Notes: generated by a model not told the origin, from the letters alone. A stretch of DNA of 64,000 nucleotides from Gottschalkia acidurici 9a (GCF_000299355.1 NC_018664.1:186001-250000); one strand, 5' to 3'. Shown: positions 1 through 9,630, counted from the first letter of the stretch. Program-made: numbers and translations.

Positions 1-1
1 T

Positions 2-682
2 ATAAAGGAAATAGAATACAAAAAGGAAACTATTTTAACAATAAAGGGTGATGATAAGGAGACTTATAAATACCCGGTAAAAAATAAAGCTACTATAAAA
101 AGAAATAGGAAAACAGCAAGTATAGATGATTTAAGAAGAGGCGACGAGGTAGAAATAACAGTTGAAGATGATGAAATAACAGAAATATATGCTGAATCTG
201 TAGATAAAGATGATAAAGGAACTATAACAGGAATGAAGTATACATCTAGTGGTGTACAGATAACTATATCTAATAATGATGATGATGAAAGTAGTTATTA
301 TATTTCTAAAGGAGCAAGAGTATCTATAGATGGTGAAAGAAAAAGCACATCAGACATTAAATTAGGACAATATGTAGAACTAGAAATAGAAGGGGAAGAG
401 GTAGTATCTGTTAAAGCTAGTGAAGTAAGTGTTAATGATAGCGTTACAGGTATTATAGAATATATTAATAAAAATGCTGAAGTAGTTACTGTTCTATCTA
501 TAGATAGCGGTAATAAGAAAGAAGTACAAGTTTCACTGTATGATGCGAATATAATAGATAGCAAAGGAAATACAGTGAGATTTAGTAGCTTAAAAGAAGG
601 AGACACTGTGACTGTAGTGGGTAACCACGATGGAAGAATATTAAATGCTGCCACAGCTATAGTACTATCTTATAAAAAATAG
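2..682 (+). CDS. Repeat-built, probably cell-surface protein, C-terminal part only
   Basis: The frame is open from the window edge, so the true start lies upstream and only about 226 C-terminal residues are seen. They are hydrophilic and acidic and contain three related beta-rich units. Each has a segment of the type SIDDLRRGDEVEITVEDDEI, SDIKLGQYVELEIEGEEV or SSLKEGDTVTVVGNHDGRI, and the units are joined by linkers with GTITG or TGIIEY. Repeats like these occur in clostridial S-layer-associated proteins, often behind SLH domains. The N-terminus is missing, so surface location is an inference. A strong terminator follows directly. I cannot assign a function. Confidence 0.6.
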   Translation: MKEIEYKKETILTIKGDDKETYKYPVKNKATIKRNRKTASIDDLRRGDEVEITVEDDEITEIYAESVDKDDKGTITGMKYTSSGVQITISNNDDDESSYYISKGARVSIDGERKSTSDIKLGQYVELEIEGEEVVSVKASEVSVNDSVTGIIEYINKNAEVVTVLSIDSGNKKEVQVSLYDANIIDSKGNTVRFSSLKEGDTVTVVGNHDGRILNAATAIVLSYKK

Positions 683-695
683 AATATATATTAGT

Positions 696-737
696 AAAGC
701 AGGTATTATATAAATTTATATAATACCTGCTTTTTTA
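696..737 (+). terminator. Rho-independent terminator after the first gene
   Basis: A perfect stem of about 18 base pairs (arms AGCAGGTATTATATAAA and its complement) is followed by a run of six T. It ends the upstream repeat protein and isolates the regulator gene that follows. Confidence 0.85.
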
Positions 738-804
738 TTGCTTTTAAGTGATAACTATTTATTTCCCATGACTCCTACAAAAATTTAAAAAATTATCAAA
801 AATA

Positions 805-833
805 AGAGGAATAATTTCCCGAATAGAGAATAA
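805..833 (+). promoter_or_regulatory. Sigma-H type promoter upstream of the Spo0F-like gene
   Basis: AGAGGAATA at 805-813 matches the sigma-H -35 consensus RNAGGAWWW at every position. After 11 bases, AGAGAATAA at 825-833 matches the -10 consensus RNNGAATWW at every position. It lies about 70 bases before the response regulator start. Sigma-H drives early sporulation genes, including spo0F in Bacillus subtilis. Confidence 0.7.
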
Positions 834-901
834 GTATTAGTGTAGGGGAAAAAAGTTACTTGGGGAAGTAACCAAAACAGTAGGCAAAGGGGGGTAATCC
901 T

Positions 902-1285
902 ATGAAAAGTAGGGTTATATGTGTAGATGATCAAATGGGGATAAGAATGCTACTGAAAGAAATCTTAAAAGAAGACTACAACGTAAAAACTGTGGGGACA
1001 GGCAAAGAAGCGATACAAGCATTTAAGGATTTTAGACCAGATGTGGTAATGTTAGATATGTGTTTAGAAGACATGAAGGGGACAGAAGTTCTAAATCACA
1101 TAAGAGAAGTAGATAGTAGTACTAAAGTAGTTATGATTACTGGATATACAGAAGACGACATGTTGAGTGAAATTAAGTCATTTGAACCAGAATATATACT
1201 GCATAAGCCATTTGATATATTATCTATGAAGAAAAAGTTGAGGAATATAGTAGAAAGATGTAATTATAGCACATTTTATAATTAA
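902..1285 (+). CDS. spo0F: Spo0F-like single-domain response regulator
   Basis: The protein has 127 residues and is a receiver domain with no output domain. The acidic pocket (Asp9, Asp10), phospho-acceptor Asp52 in VVMLDMCLED, switch Thr80 and Lys102 in HKPF all sit where Spo0F has them. The start ATG is preceded by a GGGGGG ribosome site. The gene lies directly upstream of fba, fsa, glpX and rho, the place spo0F occupies in Bacillus subtilis, and a consensus sigma-H promoter precedes it. Synteny, size and promoter all point to Spo0F, the relay protein of the sporulation phosphorelay. A CheY-like or unrelated single-domain regulator is the alternative, and no Spo0B or kinase is visible here. 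The monocistronic unit ends in its own terminator. Confidence 0.72.
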   Translation: MKSRVICVDDQMGIRMLLKEILKEDYNVKTVGTGKEAIQAFKDFRPDVVMLDMCLEDMKGTEVLNHIREVDSSTKVVMITGYTEDDMLSEIKSFEPEYILHKPFDILSMKKKLRNIVERCNYSTFYN

Positions 1286-1286
1286 T

Positions 1287-1338
1287 AATGACACTATCAG
1301 ACTTACCCTAGACCGTAAGCCTGATAGTGTTATTTTTT
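1287..1338 (+). terminator. Rho-independent terminator
   Basis: The stem CACTATCAG/CTGATAGTG with an inner CTTAC/GTAAG extension is followed by TTATTTTTTAT. It ends the response regulator transcript. Confidence 0.8.
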
Positions 1339-1403
1339 ATTATGGGAAGGAATTATATCATTTATGAAGAATACTTTAGTTATAAGGGGAGGTGCCAGAG
1401 GAA

Positions 1404-2054
1404 GTGATAATCGATAGTAATATTAAAGTCGCTGTAACATGTCATAAATGCGGTAGGATAAATGTTGAACAATTAAATTTATTTAATTTGAATAGAGATG
1501 AAAAAGTAAAACTATCATGTTCATGTGGCTCCTTAAATGCTATAATAAATTCTAGGAATTTAAAAAATATATACTTAAGAATAAATTGTGTTGACTGTGG
1601 CGAAGAACATTTTTATAAATATAAAGTTAAAAATTTTATCAAGGGAACAGAAATACTTTGTATGGAAAATGGCATGGGGATAGCTATTATAGGAAACACT
1701 AAGGATATAAGCAGATATATAAAAGATGCTGAAAAGAATACATTAGAAGCGTTGAATGACGAAAAATTTCAGTATTTCTTCACGGATCACTATATAATGA
1801 AACAAAGTCTTGAAAGATTACAGTGGTTAAGAGAAAATGGAAGGGTAAACTGTGATTGCGGAAATGAGGATATCATTATAGAGGTATACTTTGATAGAAT
1901 AGAATTAAGATGCACTAGATGCCATAGCACAAAGGTAATTTATGCTGAAAGTCAAGAAGACTTAAATAATTTTTATTGTAAAAATAAAATCAATATGCAT
2001 AAGTATGAATTTGAATTTATAGATGCTATAAAAAATTCCGACAACAATAAATAG
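1404..2054 (+). CDS. Cys-rich, multi-zinc-ribbon-like hypothetical protein
   Basis: I do not recognise this family. About 216 residues carry five cysteine knuckles: CHKCG, CSCGS, CVDCGEE, CDCGN and CTRCH. They pair into what look like two zinc-ribbon halves, flanking a central segment without cysteine. GTG at 1392 also opens the frame but overlaps the GGGGAGG ribosome site, so GTG at 1404 (11 bases after it) is the better start. It sits between the Spo0F-like gene and fba with only 25 bases before fba, so it may be co-transcribed with the sugar-phosphate genes. A nucleic-acid- or metal-binding role is inference from the cysteines only. Confidence 0.6.
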   Translation: MIIDSNIKVAVTCHKCGRINVEQLNLFNLNRDEKVKLSCSCGSLNAIINSRNLKNIYLRINCVDCGEEHFYKYKVKNFIKGTEILCMENGMGIAIIGNTKDISRYIKDAEKNTLEALNDEKFQYFFTDHYIMKQSLERLQWLRENGRVNCDCGNEDIIIEVYFDRIELRCTRCHSTKVIYAESQEDLNNFYCKNKINMHKYEFEFIDAIKNSDNNK

Positions 2055-2079
2055 ATGAAAAAACACAAGGAGTGATAGA

Positions 2080-2931
2080 ATGTTAGTAACAGGTAAAGAA
2101 TTATTATTAGATGCTGAAAAAAATGGATATGCAGTAGGTGCTTTTAACGTAAATAATATGGAGATAGTGCAAGCCATAATAGAAGCAGCTGAGGAAACTA
2201 AGTCACCAGTTATATTACAAGCTAGTCAAGGTGGATTAAAATATGCAGGAGTAGAATACATAGCTGCACTTGGACAATTAGCTGCAAAAAATGCAAGTGT
2301 TCCAGTGGCTATTCACTTAGATCATGGTACAGATTTTACACAAATAATGAAGTGTATAAGATATGGATTTACTTCAGTTATGATAGATGGATCTAAATAT
2401 GTACTAGAAGAAAACATAGCTATAACTAAAAAAGTTATAGAAGTAGCAAGAGCTGTAGGAGTTTCAGTTGAGGCAGAGCTTGGTAAAATTGGTGGAACAG
2501 AAGACGATATAACTGTAGATGAGAAAGACGCTCTATATACAAATCCAGAAGAAGCACAAAGGTTTGTAGAAGAAACAGATGTAGACTTCTTAGCAATAGC
2601 TATAGGAACAGCACATGGACCATATAAAGGAGAACCAAAGTTAGATTTTGATAGACTTAAAGATATAAGAGAAAGAATAAGTACACCAATAGTACTTCAT
2701 GGTTCATCAGGAGTACCATATGAAAGTCTTAAAAAGGCTATAAGTTTAGGTGTAAGTAAAATAAATATAGATACAGACGTTAGAATGGCATTTGCTAAGG
2801 GAGTAAGCGAACTTATATCTAAAAATCCTAACGAATATGACCCAAGAAAAATACTAGGGCCTGCTAAAGAAGAAATGAAAAAAGCTGTAATGGAAAAAAT
2901 GGAAGTATTCGGATCAGTAAATAGAGCATAA
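2080..2931 (+). CDS. fba: Class II fructose-1,6-bisphosphate aldolase
   Basis: This zinc enzyme splits fructose 1,6-bisphosphate into dihydroxyacetone phosphate and glyceraldehyde 3-phosphate in glycolysis and acts in reverse in gluconeogenesis. The 283 residues match the FbaA family length. HLDHG at 79-83 holds the catalytic Asp81 and metal ligand His82; AIGTAHGPYKG and LHGSSGVP supply the other metal histidines and the phosphate loop, and INIDTD completes the active site. The start ATG follows an AAGGAGTG ribosome site. With fsa and glpX downstream it forms a sugar-phosphate cluster in the same order as Bacillus subtilis fbaA-ywjH-glpX. Confidence 0.95.
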   Translation: MLVTGKELLLDAEKNGYAVGAFNVNNMEIVQAIIEAAEETKSPVILQASQGGLKYAGVEYIAALGQLAAKNASVPVAIHLDHGTDFTQIMKCIRYGFTSVMIDGSKYVLEENIAITKKVIEVARAVGVSVEAELGKIGGTEDDITVDEKDALYTNPEEAQRFVEETDVDFLAIAIGTAHGPYKGEPKLDFDRLKDIRERISTPIVLHGSSGVPYESLKKAISLGVSKINIDTDVRMAFAKGVSELISKNPNEYDPRKILGPAKEEMKKAVMEKMEVFGSVNRA

Positions 2932-3043
2932 TTGGGAAATTATTTCTAATGGTTTTATAAAATTATAATAATTAGTTATTTCTGAGTAATAATATACTCG
3001 CGGGAGTTGAATTTCCTGAGAGGAAAGCTAAAGGGGGATTATA

Positions 3044-3685
3044 ATGAAACTATTTATAGATACTGCTAATATAGAAGAAATAAAAGAGATAAATGACTGG
3101 GGAGTAATAAACGGGGTAACCACAAATCCATCCTTAATAGTAAAAGAAGGAAGAGACTTTGTAGAAGTTATAAAAGAAATAACATCTATAGTTGATGGGC
3201 CTATAAGTGCAGAAGTAATAAGTCTTAAGTCAGAAGAGATGGTACAAGAAGCTCTGGAACTTTCAAAAATCCACAAAAACGTGGTTATAAAAGTTCCGAT
3301 GACGGATGAGGGATTAAAAGCTGTAAAGGTATTATCAAGTAAAAGTATAAAGACTAATGTTACATTAGTGTTTTCGGCTAACCAAGCTCTTTTAGCAGCT
3401 AAAGCTGGAGCAAGCTATGTAAGTCCATTCGTAGGAAGAATGGATGACATAGGAAATGAAGGAATTAATATAATAGAGGATATAATAACAATATTTGATA
3501 TACATGGATTAGAAACAGAAGTAATATCGGCAAGTATAAGACACCCTATGCATGTTTTGGACTCAGCAAAAGCAGGTGCACATATATCTACAATACCATA
3601 TAAAGTATTTAAGGATATGCTAAAACATCCAATGACTGACATAGGGATAGAAAAATTCTTAAAAGACTGGGAAGGTGCTAAGTAA
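3044..3685 (+). CDS. fsa: Transaldolase / fructose-6-phosphate aldolase family
   Basis: The 213 residues are the compact TalC/Fsa type of class I aldolase, which uses a Schiff-base lysine, here Lys83 in VIKVPMT. The family signatures [23 protein letters not shown] and SPFVGRMDD are all present. Members act either as transaldolases of the non-oxidative pentose phosphate pathway or as fructose-6-phosphate aldolases, and sequence alone does not decide which. ATG follows an AAAGGGGG ribosome site. The neighbours fba and glpX fit a role in sugar-phosphate exchange. Confidence 0.92.
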   Translation: MKLFIDTANIEEIKEINDWGVINGVTTNPSLIVKEGRDFVEVIKEITSIVDGPISAEVISLKSEEMVQEALELSKIHKNVVIKVPMTDEGLKAVKVLSSKSIKTNVTLVFSANQALLAAKAGASYVSPFVGRMDDIGNEGINIIEDIITIFDIHGLETEVISASIRHPMHVLDSAKAGAHISTIPYKVFKDMLKHPMTDIGIEKFLKDWEGAK

Positions 3686-3796
3686 CTTAAAAGTTTACCT
3701 TTCAGATATCTTTTTAAGAAGAGATACTTAAGTCTTGAATATTTTAAATATTATTATTAACTAAAGACATAAAGAAGAAAGGAATGCTTAAATAGT

Positions 3797-4768
3797 ATGG
3801 ATAGAAATTTAGCTTTAAATATGGTCAGAGTAACTGAGGCAGCTGCATTAGCTTCTGCAAAGTATTTAGGAAGAGGAGATAAAATTGCAGCAGATCAAGC
3901 AGCAGTAGACGGAATGAGAAAAATGTTTGATACATTAAACATAGATGGAACAGTAGTAATAGGTGAAGGTGAAATGGATGAGGCTCCTATGCTTTATATA
4001 GGAGAGCAGATAGGAAAAGGTAGTGAGAATGGAATAAAAGTAGATATAGCAGTAGATCCTGTAGATGGAACTACTGCAGTTGCAAAAGGACTTTCAAATG
4101 CTATAGCAGTAGTGGCGATAGCACCTAAGGGATGCTTACTTCACGCACCAGATATGTATATGGATAAAATAGCAGTAGGACCAAAGGCAAAAGGATGTAT
4201 AGATATAAATGCACCAGTAGAAGAAAATTTAAAAGCAGTTTCAAAAGCTCTTAAAAAGGATATATCAGAACTTACTGTAACTATATTAGATAGAGAAAGA
4301 CATCAAGAAACTATAGATAGGATAAGAAAAGCAGGAGCAAGAATAAAGCTTTTTAATGATGGTGACGTGGCTACAGCTATAGCTACGTGTTTTGATGATT
4401 CAGGAGTAGATATTATGCTAGGAATAGGAGGAGCACCAGAAGGAGTTATAGCAGCAGCAGCACTTAAATGCATGGGCGGGGAGTTCCAAGGTAAATTAGT
4501 ACCATATAATGATGAAGAACGTCAAAGATGCAAAGACATGGGAATTAGCGATGTTAATGAAGTATTAACTATGGAAGACTTAGTAAAAGGAAATGAAGTA
4601 TTCTTTGCAGCAACTGGAATATCGGATGGAGACTTACTAAAAGGTGTAGTATACTTTGAGAACAATAAAGCTAAGACTCATTCTATGGTTACAAGAGCTG
4701 AGACTGGTACAGTTAGATTTGTAGAAGCGGTTCACAGATTAGATCAAAAACCTGAATACGCATATTAA
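3797..4768 (+). CDS. glpX: Class II fructose-1,6-bisphosphatase
   Basis: GlpX-type phosphatase removes the 1-phosphate of fructose 1,6-bisphosphate, the committed step of gluconeogenesis. The 323 residues match the family. The metal and phosphate motifs [15 protein letters not shown] and [12 protein letters not shown] are intact, as are [16 protein letters not shown] and [10 protein letters not shown]. It is preceded by an AGAAAGGA ribosome site and followed by a GC-rich hairpin at 4779-4803 without a clear T run. Together with fba it allows carbon to flow in both directions through the triose/hexose node. Confidence 0.95.
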   Translation: MDRNLALNMVRVTEAAALASAKYLGRGDKIAADQAAVDGMRKMFDTLNIDGTVVIGEGEMDEAPMLYIGEQIGKGSENGIKVDIAVDPVDGTTAVAKGLSNAIAVVAIAPKGCLLHAPDMYMDKIAVGPKAKGCIDINAPVEENLKAVSKALKKDISELTVTILDRERHQETIDRIRKAGARIKLFNDGDVATAIATCFDDSGVDIMLGIGGAPEGVIAAAALKCMGGEFQGKLVPYNDEERQRCKDMGISDVNEVLTMEDLVKGNEVFFAATGISDGDLLKGVVYFENNKAKTHSMVTRAETGTVRFVEAVHRLDQKPEYAY

Positions 4769-4928
4769 TATAACTAATCGGGGTAGTAAAATATTACTGC
4801 CCCTTACATATTCTATATACGTTGACTATAATAATTCTAAGTGGTAATATAAAATATAGTTATAGAAAAGTCCTGTCCTGACATGCTAATCTTATATAAT
4901 TCCACAAAATTCGGAGGTGCAAACTCGA

Positions 4929-6275
4929 TTGAATCGAAACGAACTAAGTAGTAAAAAATTAGATGACTTAAGAGAGATAGCTAAATCTATTGGTATAAAA
5001 AGCCATACTAAATATAGAAAAAGTGAATTAATAGATTTAATTTTAATGAATAAAGATAAAGAAGAAATTCAAAGTGAAGAAGAGAAAGAAGTAAAGGTAG
5101 AGGATGAAATTACATACAAAATTCCTCAAAAATTAACAGAAGAAATGGAATGTTCAGATGATATAAACACAGCAGAGGGAATACTAGAACTTATAGAAGG
5201 TGGTTATGGGTTCTTAAGGTGTGAAAATTATTTATCTGGAAGTGAAGATATATATGTATCTCCGTCTCAAATAAGAAGATTTAACTTAAGAACAGGAGAC
5301 AAAATATTCGGAATAACTAGACCACCTAAAGCTGGAGAAAAATATAAAGCACTACTGTATGTAAAAAAGGTAAACGGAGAAGATCCAGAAACTGCAACCA
5401 GAAGACCTGATTTTGACACTCTTACCCCAATATATCCAGAAGAAAGAATAACTTTAGAGACTAATAAAGAAAACCTATCTATGAGAGTAATAGACCTTAT
5501 AGCTCCATTAGGAAAGGGACAAAGAGGTATGATAGTAGCACCTCCTAAAGCTGGAAAGACTATACTTCTAAAAAATATAGCTAATAGTATAGCTGAAAAT
5601 CATCCTGATATTGAAATAATATTTCTTTTAATAGATGAAAGACCAGAGGAAGTAACAGATATGCAAAGATCTGTGAAAGGTGATGTGGTATATTCAACTT
5701 TTGATGAGCTTCCAAGACACCATGCGAAAGTTGCGGAAATAGTTTTAGAAAGAGCTAAAAGACTAGTGGAGCATGGTAAAGATGTAGTAATTCTTTTAGA
5801 TAGTATAACTAGATTAGCAAGAGCTTATAACTTAACTATACCACCTACTGGAAGAACGCTTTCAGGGGGACTAGATCCAGGGGCATTACATAAGCCTAAG
5901 AGATTTTTTGGTGCAGCTAGAAATATAGAAAATGGTGGAAGTCTTACTATACTTGCTACTGCCCTTATAGAAACTGGAAGTAGGATGGATGATGTTATAT
6001 TTGAAGAGTTTAAAGGGACAGGAAATATGGAAATACATCTAGATAGAAAACTTTCAGAGAAAAGAATATTCCCTGCTATAGATATCCATAAATCAGGAAC
6101 TAGAAAAGAAGATCTACTTCTAAATAAAGATGAGTTGGAAGTAACATGGTCTATAAGAAGGGCTCTTTCAAATTCACCAGTAGCAGAAGTAACAGAAAAT
6201 GTGATCGATAAACTTTATAAAACACGAAATAATATGGAATTTATAGACATTCTATCCAAAATGAATGAAGAGTAA
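4929..6275 (+). CDS. rho: Transcription termination factor Rho
   Basis: Hexameric RNA-dependent ATPase that releases RNA from RNA polymerase. About 448 residues: Rho-N (SAP-like) domain near 3-45, an acidic linker, the RNA-binding cold-shock-like domain starting at [14 protein letters not shown], then the ATPase domain with Walker [19 protein letters not shown] and [14 protein letters not shown]. An upstream GTG at 4917 falls inside the GGAGG ribosome site, so TTG at 4929, 11 bases behind it, is the probable start. Followed by rpmE as in many Firmicutes. Confidence 0.96.
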   Translation: MNRNELSSKKLDDLREIAKSIGIKSHTKYRKSELIDLILMNKDKEEIQSEEEKEVKVEDEITYKIPQKLTEEMECSDDINTAEGILELIEGGYGFLRCENYLSGSEDIYVSPSQIRRFNLRTGDKIFGITRPPKAGEKYKALLYVKKVNGEDPETATRRPDFDTLTPIYPEERITLETNKENLSMRVIDLIAPLGKGQRGMIVAPPKAGKTILLKNIANSIAENHPDIEIIFLLIDERPEEVTDMQRSVKGDVVYSTFDELPRHHAKVAEIVLERAKRLVEHGKDVVILLDSITRLARAYNLTIPPTGRTLSGGLDPGALHKPKRFFGAARNIENGGSLTILATALIETGSRMDDVIFEEFKGTGNMEIHLDRKLSEKRIFPAIDIHKSGTRKEDLLLNKDELEVTWSIRRALSNSPVAEVTENVIDKLYKTRNNMEFIDILSKMNEE

Positions 6276-6390
6276 AATAAATTATATATATTCTTGAATT
6301 TAGGAAATTCATATGATATACTAAATTAGTTGAAAACTAAATCAAAATTAAATATATAGTTTTATACACTTAAAGAGAGAGGTGAATGTT

Positions 6391-6591
6391 GTGAAACAAG
6401 GAATACATCCAGATTACAAAAAAGCTAAAGTTAGCTGTGCATGTGGAAGTACATTTGAATCAGGTTCAGTAAAAGAAGAAATTAAAGTTGAAGTTTGCTC
6501 AGAATGCCACCCATTCTTCACAGGACGTCAAAAATTTGTTGACGCTGGTGGACGTGTAGAGAAATTCAATAAAAAATATGGTGTTAAATAG
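6391..6591 (+). CDS. rpmE: Ribosomal protein L31, zinc-binding type
   Basis: Large-subunit ribosomal protein of 66 residues. The cysteines in SCACGST and VCSECHPFF form the zinc site of the C+ form of L31, the form usually made under zinc-replete conditions. [20 protein letters not shown] is the family signature. A GTG at 6382 in the same frame lies within the ribosome site AGAGAGGTG, so GTG at 6391 is preferred and gives the normal start [10 protein letters not shown] terminator follows directly. Confidence 0.96.
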   Translation: MKQGIHPDYKKAKVSCACGSTFESGSVKEEIKVEVCSECHPFFTGRQKFVDAGGRVEKFNKKYGVK

Positions 6592-6622
6592 GCTAGATGC
6601 TTTAAGCTTCTAGTCTTTTTTT
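6591..6622 (+). terminator. Rho-independent terminator after rpmE
   Basis: Stem CTAGATGC/GCTTCTAG with a TTTAA loop and seven T. It overlaps the rpmE stop codon. Confidence 0.75.
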
Positions 6623-6642
6623 AATAGTTCGGAGGTGAAATC

Positions 6643-7602
6643 TTGTCAAGTATAAAGGACTTAGATAGAAAACCCAAACATATAACTAAAATAGGTGGTC
6701 AGGCTCTTATAGAAGGAGTTATGATGAGAGGACCTAAAGATATAGGAATAGCAGTTAGAAAGCCAGATGGAGAAATAGAATTAAAAGTAGATCCAATAGA
6801 AAATTTAACCACTAGAAATAAATTCTTTAAGCTTCCAATTATAAGAGGTGTGGTAGGTCTTATAGAAGCAATGGTTTTAGGTACTAAATCACTTATGTAT
6901 TCAGCGGAATTTTTTGAGGATACAGGTGAAAGTGAACCTACTAAGTTTGACAAATTTATAGAAAAAGTATTTAAAGATAAAGCAGAAGACATATCTATAT
7001 ATATCACAGTTTTTGTATCTATATTAATATCTATAGGACTTTTCATGTTAGCACCTACATTTGTAACAAATTTTCTTAAAAATAAAGTACAAACACCTAT
7101 ATTGCTAAATCTTCTAGAAGGATTGATAAGAGTAGCAATATTCTTAATATATGTATTATCTGTATCTAGATTAGAAGATGTTAAAAGAGTATTTGAGTAT
7201 CATGGGGCAGAGCATAAAACTATACATTGTTATGAAAATGAAGAAGAACTTACAGTAGAAAATGTAATGAAGTATCCAATCCTTCATCCAAGATGTGGAA
7301 CTAGCTTCCTGTTTACAGTAATGATAATAAGCATATTAGTTTTCTCATTTTTTGGATGGCCAAGTCCGCTTCAAAGATTTATATCAAGAATAGTGCTATT
7401 ACCAGTAATAGCAGGTATATCTTATGAAATAAATAGAATTATAGGTAAAAGCAATGGGAAATTCGCCTATATCGTTTCTTATCCAGGACTTCTAATTCAA
7501 AAATTCGCCACAACAAAAGAACCAGATGCTTCTCAGATTGAAGTAGCTATAGCAGCACTCAAAGGAGTATTAGTAGAAGATAAGGAAGCGGACAAATGGT
7601 AG
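6643..7602 (+). CDS. DUF1385 family membrane protein
   Basis: The 319 residues match the DUF1385 family, which commonly lies between rpmE and prmC in Clostridia and has no settled function. The N-terminal signature GGQALIEGVMMRGP is followed by four to five hydrophobic segments (for example around residues 119-145 and 225-250) and the family motifs YHGAEHKTIHCYE and HPRCGTSF, whose His and Cys residues suggest metal binding. It starts at TTG behind TCGGAGG. The stop overlaps the start of prmC by seven bases, so translation is probably coupled. A ribosome-linked role is only suggested by the neighbours. Confidence 0.85.
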   Translation: MSSIKDLDRKPKHITKIGGQALIEGVMMRGPKDIGIAVRKPDGEIELKVDPIENLTTRNKFFKLPIIRGVVGLIEAMVLGTKSLMYSAEFFEDTGESEPTKFDKFIEKVFKDKAEDISIYITVFVSILISIGLFMLAPTFVTNFLKNKVQTPILLNLLEGLIRVAIFLIYVLSVSRLEDVKRVFEYHGAEHKTIHCYENEEELTVENVMKYPILHPRCGTSFLFTVMIISILVFSFFGWPSPLQRFISRIVLLPVIAGISYEINRIIGKSNGKFAYIVSYPGLLIQKFATTKEPDASQIEVAIAALKGVLVEDKEADKW

Positions 7603-8489
7603 AATATACTATAAATACACTTTTAAAAAAAGGAATAGAAAATTTAGGGGAAGGGGATTATTTAAATCCTCTTCTTGATTCACAAATACTTTTAGGATTT
7701 GTACTAGATGTTGAAAGAATGTATCTTTATACTCATAAAGATGATATTGTAGATAATAAAGATATGGAAAGATTTCTTGAATTAATAGAAAAAAGAAAAA
7801 AAAGATATCCTCTTCAGTATATTATAGGAAAGCAGGAATTTATGGGATTAGACTTCTTCGTAAAAGAAGGGGTTCTAGTACCTAGAGCAGATACAGAAAT
7901 TTTGGTAGAAAGTATAATAGATATAGTGAAAAATGGGTATTTTAAAGATAAAGAAAACTTGAATATAGTAGATATAGGTACTGGAAGTGGAGCTATAACA
8001 TTAAGTTTAGCTCACTACATAAAGAATTCTTTTGTTTATTCTGTAGATATTAGTGATATACCTATAGAAGTAGCAACGAAAAATAGTATAAATCTTTCAC
8101 TAAATAATAGAGTGAAATTTTTGAAAGGAAACTTACTGGAACCTTTACAAAAAGAAGAGTTAAAAAATAGAGTTGATATATTAGTATCTAATCCACCATA
8201 TATCCCATCAAATGTTATAGATGATCTTCAAACAGAAGTTTCAGATTATGAGCCTAGGCTGGCACTAGATGGTGGAGAGGATGGATTAGACTTCTATAGA
8301 GATATAATAAAAAGTTCTGATATATATTTATCATCAAAGGGTATGATAGCATTTGAGATAGGATATGACCAAGGAGAAGCAGTAAAAAATCTATTGAAAA
8401 AAAATGGTAAATTTGAAGATATAAAAATAATTAAAGACTTATCAGGATTAGATAGAGTTGTATTAGGGTTTCACGATGAACAAAGTTAG
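7596..8489 (+). CDS. prmC: Peptide chain release factor glutamine methyltransferase
   Basis: PrmC methylates the glutamine of the GGQ motif of release factors RF1 and RF2 using S-adenosylmethionine. The 297 residues contain the N-terminal helical domain, the SAM-binding loop DIGTGSGAITLSLA and the catalytic VSNPPYIPS. Its substrate gene prfA lies 1.2 kb downstream, separated by the chromate transporter pair. The start ATG overlaps the end of the DUF1385 gene. Confidence 0.95.
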   Translation: MVEYTINTLLKKGIENLGEGDYLNPLLDSQILLGFVLDVERMYLYTHKDDIVDNKDMERFLELIEKRKKRYPLQYIIGKQEFMGLDFFVKEGVLVPRADTEILVESIIDIVKNGYFKDKENLNIVDIGTGSGAITLSLAHYIKNSFVYSVDISDIPIEVATKNSINLSLNNRVKFLKGNLLEPLQKEELKNRVDILVSNPPYIPSNVIDDLQTEVSDYEPRLALDGGEDGLDFYRDIIKSSDIYLSSKGMIAFEIGYDQGEAVKNLLKKNGKFEDIKIIKDLSGLDRVVLGFHDEQS

Positions 8490-8557
8490 ACTACTTTAGA
8501 TTTGCACTAAGTCTAAGATAAGTAAAACCTTTAGTTTTAAAGCAGGGAGTTGTAAAT

Positions 8558-9118
8558 ATGAATTTATTTAAGCTTTTTATAGCTTTTTTTAAGATAGGAT
8601 TTTTCACTATTGGTGGGGGATATGCAATGCTTCCTCTTATACAAAGAGAGGTTGTAGATGAAAATGGTTGGCTTACGACAGATGAATTTCTAGATGCAAT
8701 TGCCATATCACAAACTTCACCAGGTGCAGTAGCGATAAATATATCTATATTTATTGGATATAAGTTAAATGGATTTCTAGGAGCAATAGTATGTACACTT
8801 GGAACAGTTCTCCCATCTCTTATATCTATCTTAGCTATAGCTATGTTTTTTTATAAATTCAAAGATATAGAGGTAATAAAAAAAATATTTTTAGGTATAA
8901 GACCAGCAGTAGTGGCAATGATTGCATCAGCTGTATACTTTTTAGGTAAATCATTAAAATTAAAAAAAGAAACAACTATAATGGCTATAGTAAGCTTTAT
9001 TATAATAGTCTTTTTAGATGTGAATCCTGTAATTGTAATACTAATAGGAGGAACATTTTCTGCATTTTACTATAAGTATAAAGATGCTGGAGAAGATAAA
9101 GAAGGTGAAGGGGAATGA
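8558..9118 (+). CDS. Chromate transporter family protein, half-size subunit 1
   Basis: A 186-residue CHR-family membrane protein with the signature FFKIGFFTIGGGYAMLPLIQ and the TSPGAVAINISIFIGYK motif, plus about five hydrophobic segments. Single-domain CHR proteins are made as pairs of unlike subunits, and the next gene is the partner, overlapping by four bases (ATGA). The family exports chromate in some bacteria; substrates in anaerobic Clostridia are not established. The charged tail GEDKEGEGE is cytoplasmic by inference. Confidence 0.88.
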   Translation: MNLFKLFIAFFKIGFFTIGGGYAMLPLIQREVVDENGWLTTDEFLDAIAISQTSPGAVAINISIFIGYKLNGFLGAIVCTLGTVLPSLISILAIAMFFYKFKDIEVIKKIFLGIRPAVVAMIASAVYFLGKSLKLKKETTIMAIVSFIIIVFLDVNPVIVILIGGTFSAFYYKYKDAGEDKEGEGE

Positions 9119-9630
9119 TTTTTAAATTATTTTGGGCTTTTTTCAAAGTAGGAATGTTTAGCTTTGGTGGAGGATATGCAATGCTTCCATTCATGCAGAA
9201 AGAAGTTATAGAAGTACATAATTGGTTAACTCCTCATGATTTTTTAGATATTCTAGCAATAGCTCAGATAACACCAGGTCCAGTGTCTATAAATACAGCT
9301 ACGTTTGTAGGATATCAGCTAAAAGGGGTTTTAGGATCTATAGTAGCTACAACTGCAGTAGTTATGCCTTCGTTTATCATAGTACTACTTATATCTCTAT
9401 TCTTTGAAAAGTTTAAAAAGTCTAAAACTGTAGAAAGAATATTCAAGGGGTTAAGACCCATAATACTTGGACTTATAGCATCGGCAGCAGTAGATATAGG
9501 AAAAGGAGTATTTATTGACTTTAAAAGTGTACTTATAGCTATTTTGATATTTTACTTGATGGCATTTAGGAAAGTAAATACAATATTAATTATTGTTTTA
9601 TCTGGTGTATTAGGTGTTTTACTTTATTAA
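9115..9630 (+). CDS. Chromate transporter family protein, half-size subunit 2
   Basis: A 171-residue partner of the preceding gene, with the same fold and signatures (FFKVGMFSFGGGYAMLPFMQ, ITPGPVSINTATFVGYQ). The two subunits are about as alike as duplicated halves of the full-length transporter and are probably inserted in opposite orientation. The overlapping start implies coupled translation in equal amounts. Substrate not shown by sequence. Confidence 0.88.
   Translation: MIFKLFWAFFKVGMFSFGGGYAMLPFMQKEVIEVHNWLTPHDFLDILAIAQITPGPVSINTATFVGYQLKGVLGSIVATTAVVMPSFIIVLLISLFFEKFKKSKTVERIFKGLRPIILGLIASAAVDIGKGVFIDFKSVLIAILIFYLMAFRKVNTILIIVLSGVLGVLLY

Noticed and set aside
4779-4803. GC-rich hairpin (GGGGTAGTAA/TTACTGCCCC) after glpX as a terminator.
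   Set aside because: No T run follows, so intrinsic termination is doubtful; it might be a processing hairpin, but nothing decides this.
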